Assembly (NCBI GenBank): GCA_947503005.1
Contig: CANNCA010000005.1
Coordinates: 285,511 to 349,510, forward strand
Origin: an uncultured Flavobacteriaceae bacterium
GTDB taxonomy: Bacteria > Bacteroidota > Bacteroidia > Flavobacteriales > Flavobacteriaceae
Length of the DNA stretch: 64,000 nt
Reading direction: 5' to 3'
The position numbers and the translations under genes were made by a program. Under the pieces are notes generated by a model that saw only the letters and a program-made list of their open reading frames with translations, was not told where the DNA came from and made no database searches. Positions 46,021-54,023 of the stretch are shown here, in pieces; the stretch's first letter is position 1; each line of letters begins with the position of its first letter.

Positions 46021-46068
46021 AATTCTATTGTTTTCGAACCCAACTAGATTTGTATGGTTTTAACATGG

Positions 46069-46122
46069 TCGCGGTGCGCACTTTGAGAATACCATAAGTG
46101 CGCACCGAATAGCGCACCGCGA
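46069..46122. other. Two mutually exclusive GC-rich hairpins sharing one arm
   Basis: CGGTGCGCACTT (46072-46083) can pair perfectly over 12 bp with AAGTGCGCACCG (46096-46107). The overlapping TCGCGGTGCGC (46069-46079) can pair perfectly over 11 bp with GCGCACCGCGA (46112-46122). The two folds compete for the left arm. The block is far more GC-rich than its surroundings. It lies in the roughly 400-base gene-free stretch (45821-46221) that also holds the DUF1549 promoter and the tRNA terminator. Its role is unknown. Confidence 0.7.
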
Positions 46123-46163
46123 TATTTGCTTATTTTTGATATCAAATAATACTAGAAAAAATA

Positions 46164-46198
46164 AAAAAGTCTGTAAATCAACGATTTACAGACTTTTT
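46164..46198 (-). terminator. Terminator downstream of tRNA-Lys
   Basis: A perfect 16-bp stem (AAAAAGTCTGTAAATC and its complement) closes a 3-base loop and ends in T5 on both strands. It lies 24 bases past the tRNA 3' end and also insulates the tRNA from the PUL; it can work in both directions. Confidence 0.9.
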
Positions 46199-46221
46199 GA
46201 ATAATTATGAAGGTCGTAAAG

Positions 46222-46294
46222 TGACCTGGCTGGGGCTCGAACCCAGGACCCTCTCCTTAAAAGGGAGATGCTCTACCAACTGAGCTACCAGGTC
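46222..46294 (-). tRNA. tRNA-Lys(TTT)
   Basis: The 73-base minus-strand cloverleaf has acceptor arms GACCTGG/CCAGGTC with discriminator A, D-arm GCTC/GAGC, anticodon stem TCTCC/GGAGA around loop CTTTTAA (anticodon TTT), and T-arm CTGGG-TTCGAGC-CCCAG. CCA is not encoded. The 3' end faces the PUL, the orientation expected for a tRNA used as an integration target. Confidence 0.95.
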
Positions 46295-46433
46295 AAAATT
46301 TCAACGCTAAGTTTTCGTCTTAGCGGCTGCAAATATAAGGGCATTAATTTATTTTACAAGTGCATTTGAAGAGAATTTTCCGATTTCTTTGCCATCTAAT
46401 TACTTTACAGCAACTTTGCAGAAAATCGAACAC

Positions 46434-46949
46434 GTGAAAATTATTTTGGTGGGTTATATGGGGAGTGGTAAAACCACGGTAGGTAAGGTTCTCGCCGGAA
46501 ATCTAAACATTCCTTTTATTGATTTGGATACCTATATAGAAAGCGTTGAAAAAAAGACAATTACAGAACTTTTTGATACCGAAGGCCAAATCGGCTTTCG
46601 AAAGAAAGAGCATGAACATTTAAATGCTCTTTTAAAAAATTCACAACCTATGGTACTTGCCACAGGTGGGGGAGCACCTTGTTATAGTGGTAATATGGAA
46701 ACTATTTTAGAGGCCTCCAAGAATGTTTTTTATTTAAAGGTCACCATTCCTGAATTGGTAACGCGATTGACACCTGAAAAAGCTTCAAGGCCTTTGATTG
46801 CACATTTAAGTGAAGACGAAATGCCCGAGTTTTTGGGTAAACATTTATTTGAAAGAAGCAGCTACTATATAAGGGCCAATCATACTATCGCTTGTGATGA
46901 TAAATCTGCAGAAGAAATAAGTACTGAAATAGAGCAACTTTTAGTCTAG
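46434..46949 (+). CDS. aroK: Shikimate kinase
   Basis: Phosphorylates shikimate in the chorismate pathway. P-loop GYMGSGKT lies right at the N-terminus, followed by the shikimate-binding DLDTYIE, the FRKKE region and ATGGGAP. I chose the GTG at 46434 because VKIILVGYMG is the standard start, giving 171 residues; the alternative TTG at 46389 adds 15 codons that do not look like the family. It overlaps the end of the convergent phosphoribosyltransferase gene by 9 bases. Confidence 0.93.
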   Translation: MKIILVGYMGSGKTTVGKVLAGNLNIPFIDLDTYIESVEKKTITELFDTEGQIGFRKKEHEHLNALLKNSQPMVLATGGGAPCYSGNMETILEASKNVFYLKVTIPELVTRLTPEKASRPLIAHLSEDEMPEFLGKHLFERSSYYIRANHTIACDDKSAEEISTEIEQLLV

Positions 46950-47438
46950 GTAAACAACATCATTCTTAGATTGGAATTTCACATGTACATGCTCTTGCAG
47001 CGAAGTAGAGAGTGAAATACCTTTATAATCTGCCTTAACAGGATATTTTTTATGATTTCGATTTACCAATACGGCTGTCTTCAACTGCTTCAAAGGGGTT
47101 TTCAGAAAATGGTGTACTCCATAGATTAGGGTAGTTCCAGAATTCAAAACATCATCTACCAACACCACCGATTTGTTTTTATATTCATCTTCCGAAATGG
47201 AAGTGGACACCCCACTTTTTAACGGATTTTTTTTATCCATGCTCACTTTGCACAATGAGATTTTGGCTTCAGTTATGTCCTCAAGAACTTGTTGGATTTT
47301 CTTTGCGAATTTCAGCCCATCCCCATCGATACCGGCAATAATTATCTCCTTTTCGTTGACATTTGCCTCATATATTTGATAGGCCATACGCCTTATTTTA
47401 TGTTGTATCTGTTGGTGGGATAATATTTTGTGTTCCAT
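46941..47438 (-). CDS. Phosphoribosyltransferase domain protein (PyrR-like)
   Basis: Type I PRTase fold: PRPP-binding loop VVLVDDVLNSGTTL, flexible-loop region with SEDEYKNKSV, and IAGIDGDGLKFAKKI near the N-terminus. The start at 47438 gives MEHKILSHQQIQHK, as in flavobacterial homologues. Its size and arrangement are close to PyrR-type uracil PRTases. Members of this group lie near hslR or aroK in Flavobacteria, but I am not sure of substrate or regulatory role. It follows hslR on the same strand with a 53-base gap. Confidence 0.85.
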   Translation of the reverse strand: MEHKILSHQQIQHKIRRMAYQIYEANVNEKEIIIAGIDGDGLKFAKKIQQVLEDITEAKISLCKVSMDKKNPLKSGVSTSISEDEYKNKSVVLVDDVLNSGTTLIYGVHHFLKTPLKQLKTAVLVNRNHKKYPVKADYKGISLSTSLQEHVHVKFQSKNDVVYLD

Positions 47439-47491
47439 AATCAAAATAGTTATGTCTTTCAAAGATAGCCAATCATCAAATCATAAGTATA

Positions 47492-47881
47492 CTATTCTTC
47501 CTCTGAATCGTCATAGGAGTTTTCCACGTAATCCGAGATTTCCCTCCGGTCTTTTTTCGTTGGCCTGCCTTCCCCTTTTTTTCGATAATAGTTTTTTGCA
47601 TATTGTAACAATTCATCGTGTTCAAAAGCTTCTTTCGGAGTGGTATCTTTACGATAGATATCAACCAATTTCGCACCAACCCTACTTTTTGGTATATCCA
47701 AAACCGTGAGTTGATAGTCAATTTGGTTTTTACGTACGACAATTTTATCCATAGGATATACTTCACGTCCCGGCTTAGCAAGCTGACCATTTATTTTCAC
47801 TTGGCCCTTTTTACAGGCCGTTGTGCCCATCGTACGGGTTTTAAAATATCGGGTGCTCCATAAGTACTTATCAATGCGCAT
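47492..47881 (-). CDS. hslR: S4-domain RNA-binding protein, Hsp15 type
   Basis: A 129-residue protein whose N-terminal half is an S4 RNA-binding domain (MRIDKYLWSTRYFKTRT, KKGQVKINGQLAKPGREV). The basic tail (KKGEGRPTKKDRREI) is typical of Hsp15/HslR, which binds 50S subunits carrying stalled nascent chains. It is cytoplasmic and probably co-transcribed with the downstream PRTase gene. Confidence 0.88.
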   Translation of the reverse strand: MRIDKYLWSTRYFKTRTMGTTACKKGQVKINGQLAKPGREVYPMDKIVVRKNQIDYQLTVLDIPKSRVGAKLVDIYRKDTTPKEAFEHDELLQYAKNYYRKKGEGRPTKKDRREISDYVENSYDDSEEE

Positions 47882-47959
47882 AAGTAATTAAAAATCTTTG
47901 TTAAGGTCTCTCGCAAAAATAGGGGAAAATTGTATCTTGCCGACCTTAAATCAGGTTGC

Positions 47960-48922
47960 ATGAAAATGAATCAACTTATTGTCTTATCTCTTTTGGTGAT
48001 AAGTATATGGTCTTGTAAGAATGATGATGATGGACTTTTGGATGCCGAGATTGTGCCACCAAGAACCATGAGCGAGGTAGCTATTGAGGATGATGCCGAA
48101 ATAAGAGAATTTCTACAAACACATTTCTATAACTACGAAGCATTTGAGAACCCGCCCGCTGATTTTGATTTTGTAGTTAAGTTCGATACCATCGCCGGAG
48201 ACAATGCCGATAAGACTCCAATATTGGATAGGCCAGAATTAAAATCTGTGGTAATTCGAGAGGAATCGGCCACCTTTGGTAGAGACGATGGTGAAGAAAT
48301 TGATCATACCCTATACTATTTAGAGGCTAGAGTGGGAGTAGGGGAAAGTCCTACTATAGGAGATAACGTGGTTTTGCAGTATGAAGGGACACTTTTTGAC
48401 GGTACCGCCTTTGATGGTCAGAATACTCCATTGAACCAGTACATGTCAGGTGGTTTGATTCGCGGATATGCAAATGGAGTTGAGAAATTCAATGCAGGAA
48501 CTGGCCCAATAGAAAATGGTGATGGCACTGTTAGTTTTGAGAACTATGGTGTAGGAGCTATTTTTATACCTTCAGGCTTAGGCTATTTTAGTAGACCACC
48601 CCAGACTTCAATTATCGGAGCGTATACACCGGTAATTTTCAAAATATCCGTTTTTTCTTTTGAAAAAGACACCGATTTTGACGGAGACGGAATTCCTTCA
48701 ATCTTGGAAGATCTTAACGGCGATGGAAATTTAAACAATGATAATACAGATGCGGATACCGAACCCGCTTCCATTTTTCTACCAAATCATAACGATACGG
48801 ATGATGACCAAGACGGAATTCTAACTATTGATGAAATCGAGCTAGATGCTGACGGTAATTTTGTTGGTTTTAAGGATACAGATGGCGATGGTACTCCTGA
48901 TCATTTGGACAATGATAGCTAG
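47960..48922 (+). CDS. FKBP-type peptidyl-prolyl isomerase lipoprotein with Asp-rich calcium repeats
   Basis: Periplasmic protein-folding enzyme. The start was set to the ATG at 47960 (MKMNQLIVLSLLVISIWSC), a lipoprotein signal; the longer frame starts with TTG. The FKBP core (about 110-235) has GDNVVLQYEGTLFDGTAFDG and ends with PVIFKISVFSFEK. The last 85 residues are Asp/Gly repeats such as DTDFDGDGIPS, DLNGDGNLNNDN and DTDGDGTPDHLDND, of the thrombospondin type-3/calcium-binding kind. It is followed by a strong shared terminator. Confidence 0.9.
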   Translation: MKMNQLIVLSLLVISIWSCKNDDDGLLDAEIVPPRTMSEVAIEDDAEIREFLQTHFYNYEAFENPPADFDFVVKFDTIAGDNADKTPILDRPELKSVVIREESATFGRDDGEEIDHTLYYLEARVGVGESPTIGDNVVLQYEGTLFDGTAFDGQNTPLNQYMSGGLIRGYANGVEKFNAGTGPIENGDGTVSFENYGVGAIFIPSGLGYFSRPPQTSIIGAYTPVIFKISVFSFEKDTDFDGDGIPSILEDLNGDGNLNNDNTDADTEPASIFLPNHNDTDDDQDGILTIDEIELDADGNFVGFKDTDGDGTPDHLDNDS

Positions 48923-48937
48923 AAAAACACATAAATG

Positions 48938-48972
48938 AAAAAGCCCCGATGTCTAGACATCGGGGCTTTTTT
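48938..48972. terminator. Bidirectional terminator between FKBP and the OMP gene
   Basis: A near-perfect palindrome, AAAAAGCCCCGATGTC facing its complement, flanked by A and T runs, lies between the convergent FKBP gene and beta-barrel gene. It can end both transcripts. Confidence 0.92.
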
Positions 48973-48986
48973 ATGTTGTCAATATT

Positions 48987-49598
48987 TTAGAGCTTCACTG
49001 AAAGTCCAAAAATAACTTGTGAGGGCCTTGAATCTACTCGGCCATCAATGTTTTCTACGTTGTTTCCTATAAAGTTAGCTTCATTATCGGAGAAACCTCT
49101 TTCATAACGTACATCGAGACCAAATCTACCAAGATTTACCCCGATACCGGCATGTAGGCCAACGGTGAAATCTTTTTCAGCTTCATTGATACTGAAACCT
49201 TCTAAATCGTTTTCTACTTGATATTGAAATGCAGGTCCTGCAAAAACATGTAAAGGACCAATTAGATTGATACCCACTAACACAGGTACGTCAATTTTAG
49301 CAATATCAAAATCGGTACTAGTGCCATCTATATCGTAGCTACTTGTAGTACGCGTATAAATCACTTCAGGCCGAATATAGAGTTTGGCGAGTTCGATTTT
49401 GCCGAATACACCAACATGATAGCCCACCTTTCCTTTTGAACCTTCGATGATGTCTGCCGCCGCATCTCCTACTGATGCGATTAAATCTCCGTTCTGATTG
49501 TAGTTGAGCCCACCTTTGATTCCGAAGCCGGAATCTTTTTGTGCAAACATAGTAACGCTTGCAAACGCCATGGTGGCGATTAGAAATACTTTTTTCAT
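48987..49598 (-). CDS. Outer-membrane beta-barrel protein
   Basis: A 203-residue protein with a signal peptide to about residue 19 (ASVTMFAQ) and an eight-stranded barrel of the OMP_b-brl_2/porin-family type: FGIKGGLNYNQNG, YHVGVFGKIEL, LHVFAGPAFQYQ, GLDVRYERGFSD and the terminal VIFGLSVKL. The specific function is unknown; such proteins are common in Flavobacteria. It is a single gene. Confidence 0.85.
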   Translation of the reverse strand: MKKVFLIATMAFASVTMFAQKDSGFGIKGGLNYNQNGDLIASVGDAAADIIEGSKGKVGYHVGVFGKIELAKLYIRPEVIYTRTTSSYDIDGTSTDFDIAKIDVPVLVGINLIGPLHVFAGPAFQYQVENDLEGFSINEAEKDFTVGLHAGIGVNLGRFGLDVRYERGFSDNEANFIGNNVENIDGRVDSRPSQVIFGLSVKL

Positions 49599-49647
49599 AA
49601 TGTTCCGTTTTAAAATATCAATAGTGATATCAAAAACGATACCACTA

Positions 49648-50601
49648 TTACTTTCTTTCCAATACCTTTAAAACGGCGTTTACGATGGCTTTATTGTTCA
49701 GGCCATACTTCTCCATAAGTTGTTCGGGAGTGCCACTTTCACCAAAGGTGTCGTTCGTAGCAACGAACTCTTGCGGTGTAGGATGATTTTTAGCAAGCAC
49801 TCTTGAAATACTTTCGCCCAGGCCTCCTAAATGGTTATGCTCTTCTGCAGATACGATACATCCCGTTTTTTTAACTGACTTTAATATCGCTTCCTTATCA
49901 AGAGGTTTAATGGTGTGGATATTGATGACCTCGGCGGAAATTCCCTGTGATTCTAAAGCTTCTGCAGCAATTAAGGATTCCCATACCAAGTGTCCTGTAG
50001 CAACGATTGTAACATCGGTACCTTCCGAAAGCATAACGGCTTTTCCAATTTCGAACTTTTGGTCCACCGGAGTAAAATTGGCAACCTTAGGTCTTCCGAA
50101 GCGCAAGTATACGGGACCTTCATAATCAGCGATGGCTAGGGTCGCCGCTTTGGTCTGATTGTAATCACACGGATTGATAACTACCATACCGGGCAACATT
50201 TTCATGAGTCCGATGTCTTCTAAGATTTGGTGTGTTGCTCCATCTTCTCCCAACGTAACTCCGGCATGAGAGGCACAAATCTTTACATTTTTACCTGAAT
50301 AGGCGATCGATTGACGAATTTGGTCGTAGACCCTACCCGTAGCAAAATTTGCAAACGTGCTGGCAAAAGGAATTTTACCTCCGATGGTCAAGCCTGCAGC
50401 AAGTCCCATCATATTCGCTTCAGCAATGCCAACTTGAAAAAACCGGTCCGGATTTTCATCGATAAAGGGTTGAATTTTCAGCGACCCAACTAGATCTGCG
50501 CAAAGCGCCACTACATTTGGGTTGGTTCTACCGAGTTCGGTCATTCCTGCACCGTAGCCGCTTCGAGTATCGTTTTTACCTTGGTCTATGTACTTCGTCA
50601 T
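49648..50601 (-). CDS. Transketolase, C-terminal subunit
   Basis: The pyrimidine-binding and C-terminal half of a split transketolase (317 residues): LCADLVGSLKI, VGIAEANMMGLAAGLT with the TPP-activating Glu, SHAGVTLGEDGATHQ and VSAEEHNHLGGLGES. With the upstream N-terminal subunit it interconverts pentose and hexose phosphates. It lies 90 bases after that gene on the same strand; the gap holds two short hairpin repeats. Confidence 0.92.
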   Translation of the reverse strand: MTKYIDQGKNDTRSGYGAGMTELGRTNPNVVALCADLVGSLKIQPFIDENPDRFFQVGIAEANMMGLAAGLTIGGKIPFASTFANFATGRVYDQIRQSIAYSGKNVKICASHAGVTLGEDGATHQILEDIGLMKMLPGMVVINPCDYNQTKAATLAIADYEGPVYLRFGRPKVANFTPVDQKFEIGKAVMLSEGTDVTIVATGHLVWESLIAAEALESQGISAEVINIHTIKPLDKEAILKSVKKTGCIVSAEEHNHLGGLGESISRVLAKNHPTPQEFVATNDTFGESGTPEQLMEKYGLNNKAIVNAVLKVLERK

Positions 50602-50616
50602 TCTTGTTTTATTTTC

Positions 50617-50636
50617 ATTCCCGCGAAGGCGGGAAT
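50617..50636. repeat. Short hairpin repeat between the transketolase genes
   Basis: ATTCCCGC, GAAG, GCGGGAAT: an 8-bp stem with a 4-base loop, of the ATTCCCGC...GCGGGAAT type commonly scattered in Bacteroidota intergenic regions. It lies inside what should be one operon. Confidence 0.65.
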
Positions 50637-50656
50637 CTTTTCAATATTAATATAAG

Positions 50657-50691
50657 TTCCCTCCCTTCAGGGCAAGGGCCAGGGAGGGGAA
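50657..50691. repeat. Imperfect GC-rich inverted repeat at the end of the N-terminal transketolase gene
   Basis: TTCCCTCCC and GGGAGGGGAA bracket a G-rich middle (CAGGGCAAGGGCCA), directly against the stop codon of the N-terminal transketolase gene. It looks like a dispersed intergenic repeat of a second family. Confidence 0.55.
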
Positions 50692-51537
50692 TCAATAATC
50701 CCCTAAAGTTTCAGCATTTTGAGATAATGCGTTCTCCAATTGTTCGTCGTTAGGCGCTTTGCCATGCCAAGCATGGGTATGCATCATAAAATCAACTCCA
50801 TTGCCCATCATGGTATGCAACAAGACGCAGACTGGTTTTCCTTTTCCGGTTCTTGATTTCGCATCTTTCATACCTGCAAGTATGGCTTCAAGATTATTAC
50901 CTTCTTTTATTTCAAGAACGTCCCAACCGAAAGCTTCGAATTTTGCTTTCAAATCACCCATTGGCAAAACATCATCGGTAGCTCCGTCAATCTGTTTTCC
51001 GTTGAGGTCGATCGTAGAGATGATGTTATCGACTTTATTTCCAGCAGCATACATGATGGCTTCCCAGTTTTGTCCTTCCTGCAATTCACCATCACCGTGT
51101 AAACTATATATCAAATGATCGTCATTGTTCAACTTTTTTGCCAAAGCGGCACCTAAGGCAACAGACATTCCCTGTCCAAGCGACCCAGAGGCGATACGAA
51201 TGCCTGGAAGCCCCTCATGAGTTGTTGGATGACCTTGAAGCCGTGAGTTGATCAAACGAAAAGTATTCAATTCTTCTACGGGGAAATAACCTCTTCTCGC
51301 CAGTACACTATAATATACGGGGGAGATGTGACCGTTCGAAAGAAAGAACAAGTCTTCACCTTCACCATCCATATCAAATCCTTCTTTCAGTTCCATGAGC
51401 TCATGATAGAGAGCGACGAAAAATTCCGTGCATCCCAAAGAACCTCCTGGATGCCCAGAATTTACCTTGTGCACCATACGTAGAATGTCTCTTCTGGTTT
51501 GAGTAACTATGTCCTGTAATTTGTTTAATTCCGGCAT
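50692..51537 (-). CDS. Transketolase, N-terminal subunit
   Basis: The TPP pyrophosphate-binding half (281 residues): KVNSGHPGGSLGCTEFF, GHISPVYYSVLA, IASGSLGQGMSVALGAALA, and the metal/TPP motif GDGELQEGQNWEA. It is cytoplasmic. It pairs with the C-terminal subunit gene downstream; split transketolases are usual in Flavobacteria. The stop codon touches a hairpin repeat. Confidence 0.92.
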   Translation of the reverse strand: MPELNKLQDIVTQTRRDILRMVHKVNSGHPGGSLGCTEFFVALYHELMELKEGFDMDGEGEDLFFLSNGHISPVYYSVLARRGYFPVEELNTFRLINSRLQGHPTTHEGLPGIRIASGSLGQGMSVALGAALAKKLNNDDHLIYSLHGDGELQEGQNWEAIMYAAGNKVDNIISTIDLNGKQIDGATDDVLPMGDLKAKFEAFGWDVLEIKEGNNLEAILAGMKDAKSRTGKGKPVCVLLHTMMGNGVDFMMHTHAWHGKAPNDEQLENALSQNAETLGDY

Positions 51538-51684
51538 TTTTAAGCTGTCTTATTTAGTGATTTCAAAAGTAGCTGCAATCTTTTGGGTAGACAAGACGTA
51601 GTTATCATATTTTATCAACGGATTTCATTTTTCGTAAACAATCAACTTTATTTTTTCATTAGCAAAATATGAATTTGAGTTCTA

Positions 51685-51692
51685 TATCTTTG
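51685..51692 (+). promoter_or_regulatory. -7 box of the tgt promoter
   Basis: TATCTTTG fits TAnnTTTG and lies 16 bases before the tgt ATG, implying a very short leader. No PUL operator is present upstream. A clear -33 element was not seen. Confidence 0.55.
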
Positions 51693-51708
51693 CCGCTAGC
51701 TTGAACCA

Positions 51709-52839
51709 ATGAAGTTTACTTTAGAACATACAGATCCTAACAGCAGGGCTAGGGCAACTACAATGGTGACGGATCATGGGGCTATAGAAACTCCTATTTT
51801 CATGCCTGTGGGAACGGTCGCTTCAGTAAAAGGGGTACACCAGAGGGAATTGAAAGAAGACATCAATCCTGATATTATTCTTGGTAATACGTATCATTTA
51901 TTTCTACGCCCAAAAATTGAAATTCTAAAACAAGCCGGTGGCTTGCACAAGTTTATGGGATGGGATAGAAATGTCCTCACCGATAGTGGAGGTTATCAGG
52001 TATATTCGCTTTCCGCAAACCGAAAAATTAAAGAGGAAGGGGTTAAGTTCAAGTCACATATTGACGGATCAACGCATTTTTTTACGCCCGAGAATGTGAT
52101 GGAAATTCAGCGTGTGATAGGGGCTGATATCATTATGGCCTTTGATGAGTGTACGCCTTATCCTTGTGATTATCAATACGCAAAACGTTCGATGCACATG
52201 ACACATCGATGGTTAGATCGTTGCATAGCACATTTGGAGAAAACCCCTTATACTTATGACTATGAACAGACGTTTTTTCCAATAGTTCAGGGTTCCACAT
52301 ATAAAGATTTACGAAGACAGTCAGCGGAATATATCGCCAACGCAGGAGCGGAAGGAAATGCAATTGGAGGCTTGTCCGTAGGAGAACCGGCCGAAGAAAT
52401 GTACGCCATGACCGAAGTGGTAACCGAGATTTTACCTGAAGACAAACCGCGATACTTAATGGGTGTTGGCACACCTATTAATATATTGGAGAATATTGCC
52501 CTGGGTATTGATATGTTCGATTGTGTAATGCCGACACGCAACGCCAGAAATGGGATGTTGTTCACCGCTCATGGTACCATTAATATCAAAAACAAGAAGT
52601 GGGAAGATGATTTTTCAGCTTTGGATGAAATGGGTACTACATTCGTGGACAGAGAGTATTCAAAAGCCTATTTACGTCATTTGTTCGCTGCAAACGAATA
52701 TTTAGGCAAGCAAATCGCAACAATACACAATCTCGGTTTTTACCTTTGGTTAACAAGGGAAGCCCGAAAGCATATTTTAGCGGGAGATTTTGTCGATTGG
52801 AAAAGCATGATGGTCAAACAAATGGATAAAAGACTCTGA
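51709..52839 (+). CDS. tgt: tRNA-guanine transglycosylase, zinc cysteines absent
   Basis: Exchanges guanine 34 of Asp, Asn, His and Tyr tRNAs for preQ1. The TIM-barrel motifs are intact: LTDSGGYQVYSL with the catalytic Asp, AFDECTPYPCD, GGLSVGEP, and FDCVMPTRNARNG with the nucleophilic Asp. In the C-terminal subdomain, where the family has CxCxxC followed by a distant His, this protein reads LDEMGTTFVDREYSKAYLRHLF; the three cysteines are missing although the His-bearing TIHNLGFYL is kept. The length (376) is normal. It is probably co-transcribed with the permease gene one base downstream. Confidence 0.93.
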   Translation: MKFTLEHTDPNSRARATTMVTDHGAIETPIFMPVGTVASVKGVHQRELKEDINPDIILGNTYHLFLRPKIEILKQAGGLHKFMGWDRNVLTDSGGYQVYSLSANRKIKEEGVKFKSHIDGSTHFFTPENVMEIQRVIGADIIMAFDECTPYPCDYQYAKRSMHMTHRWLDRCIAHLEKTPYTYDYEQTFFPIVQGSTYKDLRRQSAEYIANAGAEGNAIGGLSVGEPAEEMYAMTEVVTEILPEDKPRYLMGVGTPINILENIALGIDMFDCVMPTRNARNGMLFTAHGTINIKNKKWEDDFSALDEMGTTFVDREYSKAYLRHLFAANEYLGKQIATIHNLGFYLWLTREARKHILAGDFVDWKSMMVKQMDKRL

Positions 52840-52840
52840 A

Positions 52841-53920
52841 TTGGGCATTCTTGATAAATACATACTCAAGCGGTATCTACTCACATTTATAGTGATGCTA
52901 TTGCTATTTATTCCTATTGGAATAATGGCGCATCTTGCGGAACAGATCGGAAAGATTCAAGAACGGGAGGCACCCTTGAATGAAGTTCTCGCTTACTTGG
53001 GAGATTTCAGCATTTATATTGGCAGTTTATTATTGCCCATTTTTTTGTTCTTATCCGTTATATTTTTCACTTCCAAGCTCGCCAGCAATACGGAGATTGT
53101 AGCGATGCTCAGTTCAGGTATATCGTTCAACCGCTTTCTTAGGCCATATATGATAGGGGCTTCAATTGTTGCTGTTGTGGTCTTATTGATGGGAATGTTT
53201 ATAGTACCTTCAGCAAGCAAGGGGTTTAACGAGTTCAAGTTCAAATATTTAAAGAGAGGAGGGGAAGAGCGGGTTACGACCAATATATACAACCAATTAA
53301 ATGAACACGATTTTATTTATGTCAGCAGTTTCGATCCCGCACGTCAAATCGGTTACAATTTTACCTTTGAACGATTCAACGAAGACAATACGCTCGATTT
53401 CAAAATGTCGGCCGCAAATATCCGTTGGGTGCCAAAGGATAGTACGTATCGATTAACAACTTTTCGAAAAAGAACTATGAAAAACGATATTGCTGTTGTT
53501 GAAACCAAGCGGCGGTTGGATACGATTTTCGCCTTCAAAATAGATGATTTGACGCCAGTATCGTATGTAGCGGAAACCAAAAATTTGTTAGAGCTTGATA
53601 AATTCATTGCGGATCAACGCAAAAAAGGAGCTTCGAACATCAATTCGTATATATTGGTAAAGTATAAACGTTGGGCACTACCACTTTCAGTATTCATCTT
53701 GACTATTATTGGTGTAGCGGTGGCCTCTATGAAACGAAGAGGAGGTATGGGTTTGAACCTTGCTTTTGGTATCGTAGTGGCCTTCGTGTTTATCTTTTTC
53801 GATAGAATTTTTAGCACCTTAGCAGAACAAGCCGGTCTTGATCCCTTATTGGCAGTGGTCATGCCCAATACTTTTTTCGGTGTCCTTGCCTTTTACTTGC
53901 TGCAAAAAGCAAAACGTTAA
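52841..53920 (+). CDS. LptF/LptG family permease
   Basis: Inner-membrane component of LPS export. The TTG at 52841 is the likely start (LGILDKYILKRYLLTF matches the family N-terminus), directly after the tgt stop. There are three N-terminal membrane segments (TFIVMLLLFIPIGIM; LLLPIFLFLSVIFF; AVVVLLMGMFIV), a periplasmic beta domain of about 130 residues, and three C-terminal segments, making the YjgP/YjgQ layout. It cannot be assigned to LptF or LptG from sequence alone. Confidence 0.9.
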   Translation: MGILDKYILKRYLLTFIVMLLLFIPIGIMAHLAEQIGKIQEREAPLNEVLAYLGDFSIYIGSLLLPIFLFLSVIFFTSKLASNTEIVAMLSSGISFNRFLRPYMIGASIVAVVVLLMGMFIVPSASKGFNEFKFKYLKRGGEERVTTNIYNQLNEHDFIYVSSFDPARQIGYNFTFERFNEDNTLDFKMSAANIRWVPKDSTYRLTTFRKRTMKNDIAVVETKRRLDTIFAFKIDDLTPVSYVAETKNLLELDKFIADQRKKGASNINSYILVKYKRWALPLSVFILTIIGVAVASMKRRGGMGLNLAFGIVVAFVFIFFDRIFSTLAEQAGLDPLLAVVMPNTFFGVLAFYLLQKAKR

Positions 53921-53988
53921 ATTACTATCAGGATGAAGCCTCGGAGGCGAGTATTAGAAAAACTCAGCGGGAGTTCACTATTATATTT

Positions 53989-53996
53989 TATATTTG
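53989..53996 (+). promoter_or_regulatory. -7 box of the accA promoter
   Basis: TATATTTG, a perfect TAnnTTTG box, lies 27 bases before the accA start codon in the 103-base gap after the permease gene. Confidence 0.6.
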
Positions 53997-54023
53997 TCAA
54001 GTTAAACTAACGAAACCTACCTC

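Noticed and set aside
46072..46107. GGTGCGCA in the hairpin block resembles one arm of the E. coli dif site
   Set aside because: Only eight bases match; the central region and the second recombinase arm do not. The block is better explained as paired inverted repeats.
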